From the NCBI GenBank assembly GCA_947095535.1, contig OX352773.1, forward strand, positions 259,183,590 to 259,247,589: DNA of 64,000 nucleotides, in the 5' to 3' direction. Below the pieces are notes generated by a model. That model was not told where the DNA came from and searched no databases. It was given only the letters and a program-made list of their open reading frames with translations. Both the position numbers and the translations under genes were made by a program. Positions 54,814-64,000 of the stretch are shown here, piece after piece. The stretch's first letter is position 1; each line of letters starts with the position of its first letter. The DNA comes from Poecilobothrus nobilitatus (Eukaryota > Arthropoda > Insecta > Diptera > Dolichopodidae).

Positions 54814-56810
54814 TTTTTATATGTATTTTCTTTAAAATAAAGTGGATGTAGTAATCTAATGATTATTTAAATATGTAATAATCAAAAAAAAAAAGTTTTT
54901 TTTTTTAAATTAAATAAAATAGCAGCTGCTAAAACTGTGTAAATGAGACATAAAAGATTTTTTTTTTTTTTTTCTTTAATAAATTTAATCCCAGTGTTTA
55001 TATTAAAATTATATTCTCCAAAAATAAAAACGAAAAAAAAAAAAAACCAATTACATATATATAATTAAATTTTAAATTTAGAAAAAAAAACAAAAAAAAA
55101 GACCTTAAATTTTATTAAAATTTCATTCCAAATAGATTAAAAAAAAAAAAAACCAATATCGTATATAATATCTAAAATTAAATACATACTATATATTTTA
55201 TTTAAAATTAAAACACATAAATAGCCTATTAATACTCAAATTAATTACGTATATTCAAATTCAAATAAATATATGTATAAAAATACATAAATAATTTCAA
55301 ATTTTTTTTTTTTTTTATATAAAATAATGGTAAAGCTTTTAAAATTATCAGTAAATTAAAATTAAAACAAATAAATACATTCATTGTTTTTTTTTTTTTT
55401 TTTTTTTTAATATTTACTACACATAATACATAATAATTTAAAACTTAGACCGCGGTGAGACTTTAATATTTTCAAACTTATATTTGTTCCATATTTTTTA
55501 ACTAGTTTATTTTTTTGTTTTTTAAAAACTGGCATTAGCCGAATTAAACGACACTATTTCATATTTTTTTTTTTTTTTTTTTTTTTTTTAATGAAGAAAT
55601 AAGTTTGAAATGTCACTTTTTTGAAGGTGTTTTCGTTTAAAAAAAAAAAATTAAGAACAGTAATAGTGATGAAAAATGAATAGAATAAGTGATGAAAAAT
55701 TATAAAAATTGAAAAATTTCTATTTGTGCTTTTTCAAAAATACTAAAGAAATAGTGAAGGAATAGTTAAGAAATGGCAATGTCTGATCGTCTAAAGTTAG
55801 ATAGATTAAATTAAAATTTTCATTTAAAAAAAAAAAAAAAAAAAATTTTGAAATTCAGCTAAATTATTTTCAATTTTTTTTTCAATTATAAAAAATAAAA
55901 CTTTTTGTTTTTGAAAAAAGTGTCAAAATAAAAAAAATTTTTGAAAATATTTATATTTAATATTTTATGCAACGAAATTTACACGTCCATAAATTTATAA
56001 ATTTTATTAGTTAGGAAAAAATTATTAAATTTTAATGCACAAAAAAGAAAAAAGTAATAATTAATTTTTATTGCAATTAAATTTTTTTTTTTTTGTTCTT
56101 TTTTTTACATTTAAATCACAAATTTTAATTTTTAAGTTTGCATAAAAAAAATTTTAAAAATATATTAACGCATAAAAAAACTAAATATTAACACCAAATA
56201 ATCTTGCACCTGTTTTTACCTTTAATTATATTTTACCTTTTAGTTTTTTCCAGTGCCAAATATTTTCTTTGTTTTTCTTCTATTTTTTTTTTTCTTTTTT
56301 TCTAATTAGCTGAATTGAAAAGTTTTTTTTTTTTTTTTTTGCGTTCTTTCAATGTAATCAATAATCAGTAATCGGTAATTATTAAATCAGTCTTTGAATA
56401 CCAATCTTTAAATACTGACGTATGGACATGTATTACTGACGTATGGAAAAAAAAAAAAAAAAAAAAAATGAATTTATAAAAATAATTATTTATCTTCTTA
56501 AATATCATATAATTTAATGAAATATATTATGAGTATATTATGATAACTTAACTATATTTCTTTTTAAAGAAAGAAAAATAAAAATATTTAAAATAATGCT
56601 TTAAATTTCCTTTTTAAAAATCAAATTATAAAAATACATAATAAAATATATTTTTAAATATTAAAACATATATACATATATATATATATATATCGATAAA
56701 ATATATACATTGAAGTATTAATGTTTTTTTTTTTTAATTTAATATAATTAATAAAAAGAAAAATAATTATTAGCTTTTTATGATATAAAAAGAAATATTT
56801 AATATATTAA

Positions 56811-56841
<31 letters not shown>

Positions 56842-59800
56842 GTGAGTGGTAAATCTGTGTTTTAAATTATATAGTATATACTATATATTATGTATATGCA
56901 TATTTAAATATGATGTCAATCTAAATTTCCTTATTGAAAAAATCTAAAAAAAAAAATTTTTTTTTGTTTTGTTTTTTTTTTTTTTTTTTAATTAAAAAAA
57001 CCAGCAGCAGTAAAATAAACTACTAATACTAAATTACTAAATTGGTGCTAAATTTGAAAAAAAAAAAAAAAAAAAAAAAATCAACCTTTAACAATATTGT
57101 ACGAATTTACAACAAATAAAATTCCTTCATAAATGGTTTAAATAATAAAAAAAAAAAAAAAAAAAAACAGAATATACAAATAACAAAATGATTTTCTTTG
57201 CAAAATAAAAAAAACAAAAAAAAAAATAGTTATATACAAAATTAATATTATAATTGGGAGAAAAAACAAAAAAAAAAAATTATTCAAAATAATAAATTTA
57301 ATAAAAAAAAAAAAAAATAAATAGAAAATAATAAAAAAAAAAACAATAACAAATTATCAAAAAATCAAATGATTTATTTTGTAATAAAATTAATAAAATA
57401 AAATATAAACAAAAACAAAAAAAAAAAAAAAATTTATATATATATATATTTATATATGTAATATAAAAATTTTACTTATATTTTATGTTTAGTTTTCATT
57501 TAAAATGTTGATTAAATAAAAATAATTAACTTGAAAAAAAAAAAAAGAAAAAACAAAAACTTATTGCAGTCTCATTCTCTTTTTTTTTTTTTTTTTTTTT
57601 ATTTTCGTTAATTTATTTTTTTTTTTTTGTTTTAGGGAGGAAAAAGAAAAATATAGATATATGTACATATATCAATATAAATATATATATATATATATAT
57701 AGAAACGAAGAACATTGTTAAAAAAAAAAAAACTTTTTTTTAAATAAAAAAAAAATAAAAATATTGTTTTTTTTTTTAAGAATAATTGTACTATTTTTTA
57801 ATTTTTCATTTATTTTTAAGACATGCATTCATAAATATTAAATACATATTAGGTATATATATATTTATATTTAATATATATGTATTTTGTTTGTAATAAT
57901 ACAAAAATATCGTAAAAATATTCATGTTATTTTTATTTCAAAAACAATTTTTCTATTTTTTTCTTTTTAGTTTCACCATGTTTTATTATTTGATAGATTT
58001 TAGGTTTTAGTATCAGTGGTTTTACAATTCTCTTGTTTTTGTATAGTACCTACTTAACCCGCATCTTACAAAAAAATATAGATACAGACAGCTCTTTTTA
58101 ACATAAATTTTAATCATATCTCTTTAAATAATCTGTAATTTATATAACACATTAAATCTTAAACAATTTAAAAACGAACAAAATTATATTAAAAAAAAAA
58201 AAAAAAAAAATAGATACTCCACATCAAATTTATCACAAATGTTGATTTTATCGATGATGCTAAAATTTGTCATATTAAAGAAAACAAAAAACTAATTAGA
58301 AGTTGGAATTTAATAATTTTACGTTCGTTTCGTTGTTAATGAAGTGCATATCGTCTGTTTTATTCATATTTTATTTCTTTTAGTGAGATGTTTTATACAG
58401 GAGTGGTTGGAGTACTGTGTAAGATTGACTCTTATTACATTTTCTACAATATAGAATTTCATAATAGCTATTTATTGTAAATAAAATGGTCTAAAAATTG
58501 GTATTTTATAAAGTGTAGTAAATACAATGTCTAATGTGACATCTTCATTTCATCTGAGATTTGATAAAAAATTTTCCATTACTTTCCCATTATTTAATAA
58601 AAAATTTCAAAATTAATAGATTATATTTTTTTTCCTCCGCAAAAATGACCTACAAATTTAGAATATTCTCCCAATTCTTATTCTGCCTATTGCGCTTAAG
58701 ATTTTTTTTTTTTTTTATATTATTTTCCCAAACAAAACGATTCAAATAAATTTAAAATTTACAAAGAGCTGGTATTTATTATAAATTTTTTTAACTTTTA
58801 TTTCAGATAGAAAAACTATGATTAAATGGTATTGGTATTATTAAGGACAGTTAAGAAAATTAAATAATCGGTTTCAAGCTTCTTAGCAAATTAATGAATA
58901 TGATTTTTTTTTTTTTTGTTATTCAAATAAATAATATTTTTTCGCACATTTATTAAGGACGAATTTATTATTTATTTAAAAAACTAAAAATGTAAAGTAA
59001 CAAAAAAAAAAAACTACATACATACATATATACCGCATTGTATGTTTTTGTTTTTTATTCAAATACTTTTCTTTTTATAACATTCATTCAAAACTCTTAC
59101 AATTTCTTATAAAACTTTTTAATAAATAAGATTTTAACTACTACAATACACCACAAAAATTTCAATATATTTTCCTCATAATTATGAAAAACTTCTAAAT
59201 TCTGTATAAGTATTTTAACTTTTCTATTTTAAAACATATACTACTTATATTTTTTTTTATTTTTAAATTTATTTTTAAGTTGACTTAAAATAAAAAAAAA
59301 AAAATACAAAACAAAGGAACAAACATATTATAATAAATTACCATAAATTTAAAAATAAAATTTCGATAATAACTTATTGTAATAAAACAAAATAAAAAAT
59401 ACAAAAAAAAAAAAAAAATATTATATATTGAAATAAATATTTTATTTTCAATAAATGTTATATAAAAATATAATAAAATGATGTTTAAACATTTCTTTTT
59501 TTAAAATACATTTCCTCTATTGTGATTTAATTATACTAGTTTTGTCACGAGGAGAATCAATTTTCAAAAAAGTCGATTTAATTTTATTAGTGGGTATCGT
59601 GTCGTGCTGTCTGTGCATAGAGCGATTGTGTTGATTTTTTTCAAAATGGTAGACTTCGGCAGTGAGCAATTTTTTTCGTTGACAGTTAACGTTTATGCTG
59701 ATTTGATGTCTTGTTCCATAACTACATATTTAGGCTGTTTTTTCTAACAGATTGTTCTTTTTAAAAATATTTTTTAAATAGAAAATTTAGAATTATTTGA

Positions 59801-61071
59801 TTTAATTGATTAAGTTGACTTTCATTTTGGAGAAAAAGTCAAAATTATCCAAATTAAGTTTATTTTCGCAAGAGTACCTTTTTAAATTATTTTCTGACGA
59901 CATAAGTTAAACTTACCTTATCTTTTTTTTATTAACACAATTTTGGTGATTTTTTTATTTTTCAAAAATTTTCAAATTATCAACGATAACTTAATGATAA
60001 TGATGGTAAACACAAATTTAAAAAACAAAGATGAATTTTGTAATCAAATCATTATCACAATTTTCATATTGAGTTGATAAAAATTTTGTAATTTTCAATT
60101 TATCTAAAAGATAAATAGATTATTTACAAAGAAATAAAATGGAAGCTCATTTTTTTTATTCAAAACAAATATTTAAATTTGCACAACCGTTATTAATACG
60201 AACTGTACTAAATTGTGAGTCGCATATAAAAAATAAATATCTTTTAAATATGGCTCCTACAACTTACAACTACAAATCTCAAAATAACGTAAAACTACGA
60301 ATTTATCGTTAATTTTGAAATTGAGCGTTGGAATTTCACTCTTTTTCATCATTTTACAAAAAAATTAAGTTTTTCATTCATAATTTGATAAGTACCTATT
60401 TAAAAAATTGTCTTCCAACCTTTCCACTAAAAAAATGTTACTCAAATTTCTTCTTTCTTTCTGTTTATGAAAGCTAATAGGCAAAAATATTTCTTAGTTT
60501 ATATATGCATATATATACATATACATATAATTAAAATTATTAAAGGGTATAGAATATATTTAACCGCCTCAAAAAACATGTTACATTTAATTTCTAAATT
60601 TCGCCTTAAACTAATTAATTACTATCACCAATATTTACCCATTTTTTTTTCAATCACAATTAGTGGCTAAAAAGTTCAGAAATATTACCAATGTTGGAAA
60701 CAGATTAATATGTAAAAGCAAATAATCTTAATTTAGAAATACGTTATTTACAGACTGAATAAATAAGTAAGGCTCATTGATTAGTATCAGAATTAGTACT
60801 CTCTTTGATGAAATAATTATGATTATATGGCCACAATGAGAAAAGTAATTTGGAATTTAGTTGCAAAAACAGAAAGTTACCACTTGCTAAAGTCAAAAAA
60901 TTAAGCTCAGTCCTAGTAAGAAAAATTTCAACAAAAACACAAGAAACTCTTGTTGTATTTAAAAATTTGTTATTTTTAATAATTTTCTGATTTAATCACT
61001 TTCTTGTTTAAATAAAAACAAATATTATCTAAGTTTTTCTTTCTTTTTTTTATTAAAATTAATTAATCAAC
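53417..61071. other. 3' UTR of the B56 gene and intergenic sequence, no gene seen
   Basis: About 7.6 kb between the B56 stop and the RpL35A stop. The first 4-5 kb is extreme low-complexity: A12-A24 and T12-T23 runs, a (TTA/ATT)n patch at 53586-53700 and a (TA)n run at about 54780-54809. The 3' UTR probably ends somewhere here, but AATAAA words are too common to choose. At 59540-59740 lies a short less-biased patch with a 34-codon open frame from ATG 59646 (MVDFGSEQFFSLTVNVYADL...). I do not recognise it and do not call it a gene. The two genes are convergent. Confidence 0.5.
54780..54809. repeat. (TA)n microsatellite
   Basis: About 15 uninterrupted TA units, the longest such run in the window. 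Confidence 0.9.
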
Positions 61072-61095
61072 TTAGATCCTTGATGGGTAGAGCAT
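61072..61095 (-). CDS. RpL35A: RpL35A last coding exon
   Basis: Read on the minus strand after a TTTTTAG acceptor, this 24-base exon encodes MLYPSRI and TAA. It is the exact conserved C-terminus of insect eL33. The short exon follows the 124-base intron at 61096-61219 in phase 0. Confidence 0.95.
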   Translation of the reverse strand: MLYPSRI

Positions 61096-61219
61096 CTAAA
61101 AATAAAAAAGAAAAATTTAATTAATTACAATATATAAATTATTTATTGAGAGCCATTTGTTTTGAAATGACATTATGAAAAACTGGAAAATTAATTATTT
61201 CATATAATTAAATACTCAC

Positions 61220-61447
61220 AATGCGAATTCTGTGTCCCATAGCATGACCAGGTAAATTTCTACGGAATCTAGCACGTACACAACCTGTATTACCATGTAA
61301 TCTAGTTACTTTACCCCAGATAGCACGTAATTTTGTTTTCCTTTCAGGATGTTGTGGAACACATTTACGAGTTTTAGCTTTGTATACATAAACACAACGT
61401 TTGCCAACATAAAATAAACCGTGTTCTTTTCTGCGACAACCTTCAAT
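61220..61447 (-). CDS. RpL35A: RpL35A middle coding exon
   Basis: Minus-strand exon of 76 codons between an AG acceptor (61448-61449) and a GTGAGT donor. Encodes IEGCRRKEHGLFYVGKRCVY, VYKAKTRKCVPQHPERKTKL, RAIWGKVTRLHGNTGCVRAR and NLPGHAMGHRIRI, which is the body of ribosomal protein eL33. An overlapping open frame in another phase (61306-61503) is a shadow of it. Confidence 0.96.
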
Positions 61448-61508
61448 CTAAAAATGTTTGGTAAGAAATTTATTTTAAGCCTTACGATAAAATTTGAATT
61501 CAATTTAC

Positions 61509-61706
61509 TTTTAAAATAACTTGGTTTTCGTGTTGATTTCTCATACCACGTTTATAGCCTGTAAATACAGCTTTGGCGAAAAGACGTCCGTGTCTTTTCA
61601 ATGGTTTTACATATTTTTCAACGGTTTTTTCTACTTTTTCGGCTTTAGCCTTTGGAGCTTTTGGTGCCGCTACTGGTGCTGGAGTTTTAACTGCAGTATC
61701 TGCCAT
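61509..61706 (-). CDS. RpL35A: 60S ribosomal protein L35a (eL33), first coding exon and gene summary
   Basis: Minus-strand ATG at 61706; 66 codons, then donor AAA|GTAAAT. With exons 61220-61447 and 61072-61095 it gives a 149-residue eL33, a structural protein of the large cytosolic ribosomal subunit. The first about 33 residues are an Ala/Pro/Lys-rich extension (MADTAVKTPAPVAAPKAPKA...), as in flies and longer than the vertebrate protein. Then comes the family signature RHGRLFAKAVFTGYKRGMRN with QHENQVILK. A TTTTAG acceptor sits four bases upstream of the ATG, so the 5' UTR is interrupted by an intron (61711-62003). The gene is divergent to Prp8. No disruption is seen, so this is a functional gene rather than a processed copy (introns are present). 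Confidence 0.97.
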
Positions 61707-61712
61707 TTTTCT

Positions 61713-62003
61713 AAAATTGATAAATCAAATTACTATTTACTTTTCACTACATAACAATTCAATTATTTTGAATTTCAATGTGGGTATAGAAAAGGTAACA
61801 AAATCAAATGTTTACAACTACCAACATTGGTTTTATATCTTAAAAAATCATATATTAGAAGCATCATCATAAATTTACATAAAGGTTTTTTAGTTTATTT
61901 GATAATATACAATTTCTATACACACATTATTCACTAATTTTTATAAAATTTACATTATATTTTTTACTTAAAATCTAAGAGAAAAAAAATATTTGCAACG
62001 TAC
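61713..62003 (-). other. RpL35A: RpL35A 5' UTR intron
   Basis: About 290 bases between GTACGT (minus strand, from 62003) and the TTTTAG acceptor four bases before the ATG. Ribosomal-protein introns often host snoRNAs. An RTGATGA-like word occurs near 61863-61870 (minus) but no CTGA box follows, so no snoRNA is called. Confidence 0.65.
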
Positions 62004-62031
62004 CGGAAATTTACGAAAGGCGAAAGAGAGG
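62004..62031 (-). promoter_or_regulatory. RpL35A: RpL35A untranslated first exon with TOP-like start
   Basis: On the minus strand a pyrimidine tract CTCTCTTTCGCCTTTC begins at about 62030. About 26 bases later comes CCG|GTACGT, a good donor matching the acceptor just before the ATG. A start at C followed by a pyrimidine run is the 5' TOP hallmark of ribosomal-protein mRNAs, through which translation is linked to growth signals (family knowledge). The exact start base is inferred. Confidence 0.65.
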
Positions 62032-62674
62032 TTGACAGTCATTGACGTTGAGATTTTACCACAACTTTATTGCTAGCGCCAATTTTGGTCAGAGTGGATT
62101 TTTTGTACACTAAAATGTAATTAGTAACTAAGTAACATATTTTGATTATTACTTTACATATTTAATAAAATCGACATATGACAAACTTAACAAAAATGTT
62201 ATATTATCTATTGTTATTTTTGTATGATTTTTAAAAATAATTAATTTATTATCAAGACCTTTTAATTAATTGCAGTACTTTTTGGCAATAATTCAATTTG
62301 ATAATTGTCAAATTTTCAAGTACAATATCGCAACAGTCAGTTATCATCTGTCTTCTAAACACCGCAAACTCAGAAAAAATAATTAAAAAACTTCAACTAC
62401 AGTCTACAAAACGTTTGAGTTTAGTGAATTTAAAATAAGTATTTGAATACTAAAAATAAAAGAAATTGAGTAAAAACATTAAATAAAAGTAAAATATATA
62501 GTAATAGAATGTTTTTAATAACTAAATTATTGTTTTTGATTATTTTAGCAATCAAATATAAATGTTTGATATATGTATGTGTATATGTTCAACATAAATG
62601 TTATAACCTCCAAATTTGGTCTATAAAATAAATAACAGTAGGACGAAGTATATAAGTTTAAAACATTTTTAAAA
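62032..62674. promoter_or_regulatory. shared divergent control region, RpL35A / Prp8
   Basis: About 0.64 kb separates the inferred RpL35A start from the Prp8 ATG, so both promoters and the Prp8 5' UTR must lie here. An initiator-like TCAGTT at 62337-62342 could be the Prp8 start, but this is a weak motif. No TATA box in a convincing position can be told from the A/T background. The stretch 62032-62110 is less A/T-rich than its surroundings, as expected of a housekeeping promoter. Confidence 0.5.
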
Positions 62675-64000
62675 ATGGCTGGACTACCGCCATATATGCT
62701 GCCCCCAAATCCATGGGCAGCCCAAATTCTCGCTGCAGCCCAACAACAAATGCAAGCAATGGCGACTCAACAAATCCAAATGCAACAACATACAGGTGGT
62801 CCACCACCGGGTACATCTATTAATAATCAACAATCTCAAATTGGTGGGATTCCGCCTCCAAAACAGGATTTCATAAACGAAGATAAATTACAAGAAAAAG
62901 CTTTAAAATGGCAACAATTACAGTCAAAAAGATTTGCACCTAAACGAAAATTTGGCTTTGTAGATGCACAGAAAGAAGATATGCCACCAGAGCATATTCG
63001 AAAAATTATTCGTGATCACGGTGATATGACAAGTCGAAAATATCGTCATGATAAACGTGTTTATTTAGGAGCTCTTAAGTACATGCCGCATGCTGTATTA
63101 AAATTACTAGAAAACATGCCGATGCCTTGGGAACAAATTCGTGATGTACAAGTTTTATATCATATTTCTGGTGCAATAACATTTGTTAATGAAATCCCAT
63201 GGGTTATTGAACCAATTTATATCGCTCAATGGGGTACAATGTGGATTATGATGAGAAGAGAAAAACGTGATAGAAGACATTTTAAAAGAATGAGATTTCC
63301 ACCATTTGATGATGAAGAACCTCCATTAGATTATGCAGACAACGTTTTAGATGTGGAACCGCTGGAAGCTATTCAAATTGATTTGGATCCAGAAGAAGAT
63401 GCATCTGTTTGTAAATGGTTTTATGAACATAAACCATTAATTGGCACACCATATGTAAATGGACCAACATATCGCAAATGGAACTTATCATTACCTCAAA
63501 TGGCGACTTTATATCGATTAGCTAATCAACTTTTGACAGATTTAGTTGACGATAACTTTTTCTATCTTTTTGATCCGAAAAGTTTCTTTACAGCAAAAGC
63601 GTTAAATATGGCTATACCAGGTGGTCCTAAATTTGAACCATTAATTAAAGATCACAATATTGGCGATGAAGATTGGAATGAATTCAATGATATTAATAAA
63701 GTTATAATTCGTCAACCGATTCGTACAGAATACAGAATTGCATTTCCATATTTATATAATAACATGCCACATTTCGTACATTTATCATGGTATCACGCAC
63801 CAAATGTTGTTTATATTAAAACTGAAGATCCAGATTTACCAGCATTTTATTTTGATCCATTAATCAATCCAATTTCGCATCGTCATACAAATAAAATTAA
63901 TGAACCAACAATTGATGATGAAGAGGAATTTATATTACCGGAAGAAGTTCAACCATTCTTACAGGATACTCCATTATACACAGATAATACTGCTAATGGT
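62675..64000 (+). CDS. Prp8: pre-mRNA-processing-splicing factor 8 (Prp8), N-terminal part, cut by window edge
   Basis: ATG at 62675, with an in-frame TAG at 62639 upstream, opens 442 codons to the window end with no intron or stop. Prp8 is the large U5 snRNP protein that holds the snRNAs and splice sites at the spliceosome's catalytic centre in the nucleus. Residues 1-65 are a variable Pro/Gln-rich tail ([17 protein letters not shown], then Gln/Met repeats). From about residue 70 the sequence follows human Prp8 almost residue for residue: [97 protein letters not shown]. This is the PRO8NT region and the lead into the central region. The family's usual length is about 2300-2400 residues, so only about a fifth is present. 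The Gln-rich insert after residue 20 is longer than in human. Confidence 0.98.
   Translation, partial: MAGLPPYMLPPNPWAAQILAAAQQQMQAMATQQIQMQQHTGGPPPGTSINNQQSQIGGIPPPKQDFINEDKLQEKALKWQQLQSKRFAPKRKFGFVDAQKEDMPPEHIRKIIRDHGDMTSRKYRHDKRVYLGALKYMPHAVLKLLENMPMPWEQIRDVQVLYHISGAITFVNEIPWVIEPIYIAQWGTMWIMMRREKRDRRHFKRMRFPPFDDEEPPLDYADNVLDVEPLEAIQIDLDPEEDASVCKWFYEHKPLIGTPYVNGPTYRKWNLSLPQMATLYRLANQLLTDLVDDNFFYLFDPKSFFTAKALNMAIPGGPKFEPLIKDHNIGDEDWNEFNDINKVIIRQPIRTEYRIAFPYLYNNMPHFVHLSWYHAPNVVYIKTEDPDLPAFYFDPLINPISHRHTNKINEPTIDDEEEFILPEEVQPFLQDTPLYTDNTANG

Noticed and set aside
61306..61503. Separate minus-strand open frame starting 61503
   Set aside because: Out-of-phase overlap with the RpL35A middle exon.
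61713..62003. Box C/D snoRNA in the RpL35A intron
   Set aside because: An RTGATGA-like word is present but no CTGA D box or terminal stem was found downstream.

Overview
The window reads as an extremely AT-rich, intron-rich, transposon-laden animal nuclear genome, almost certainly an insect. The three genes are most like fly and other insect orthologues, so a dipteran is my best guess, but the species cannot be named from sequence alone. Three conserved protein-coding genes are present. There is no prokaryotic, organellar or CRISPR signal.

(1) Positions 2583-53416 (+): a B56-family (B') regulatory subunit of protein phosphatase 2A, of the gamma/delta type (fly wrd / PP2A-B'). Six common exons (46227-53416) encode a 504-residue core. 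Two alternative 5' parts can feed it in the same splice phase. One is exon 2583-2751, whose own 5' end lies left of the window and which carries the [12 protein letters not shown] block of B56-delta. The other is a putative internal start at 25891 with a long Ser/Thr/Asn/Gln-rich exon at 31953-32553. The huge intron between 2752 and 46226 holds most of the mobile elements.

(2) Positions 61072-61706 (-): RpL35A (eL33), three coding exons, 149 aa, with a 5' UTR intron and a pyrimidine-rich 5' end (TOP-like) near 62030.

(3) Positions 62675 to the right edge (+): the first 442 codons of Prp8, the core U5 snRNP splicing factor, uninterrupted by introns. RpL35A and Prp8 are divergent and share an intergenic control region of about 0.6 kb.

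The rest is repeats. They include a 5'-truncated LINE with an RNase H domain, flanked by a perfect 24-bp target duplication and nested in a fold-back element (3607-5370). There is an older relic of a similar LINE (22575-23340) and an RTE-type LINE relic (51130-51545). A broken Tc1-like transposon with IR/DR ends lies at 37199-38722, a Harbinger-like TIR element with iterated subterminal motifs at 17426-18260, and a pogo/Tc1-like TIR element with a nested SINE at 47236-48263. Two tRNA-derived SINE families, several MITEs and fold-backs, and a three-copy TIR family whose members share a GGACGGACAGA-like word are also present. Everything else is low-complexity A/T sequence with homopolymers and TA microsatellites, in which I see no gene.

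I did not find a convincing undescribed biological system. The most informative observations are the alternative N-termini of the PP2A subunit, the nested insertions, and a SINE that appears to share its 3' tail sequence with the LINE in the same intron.
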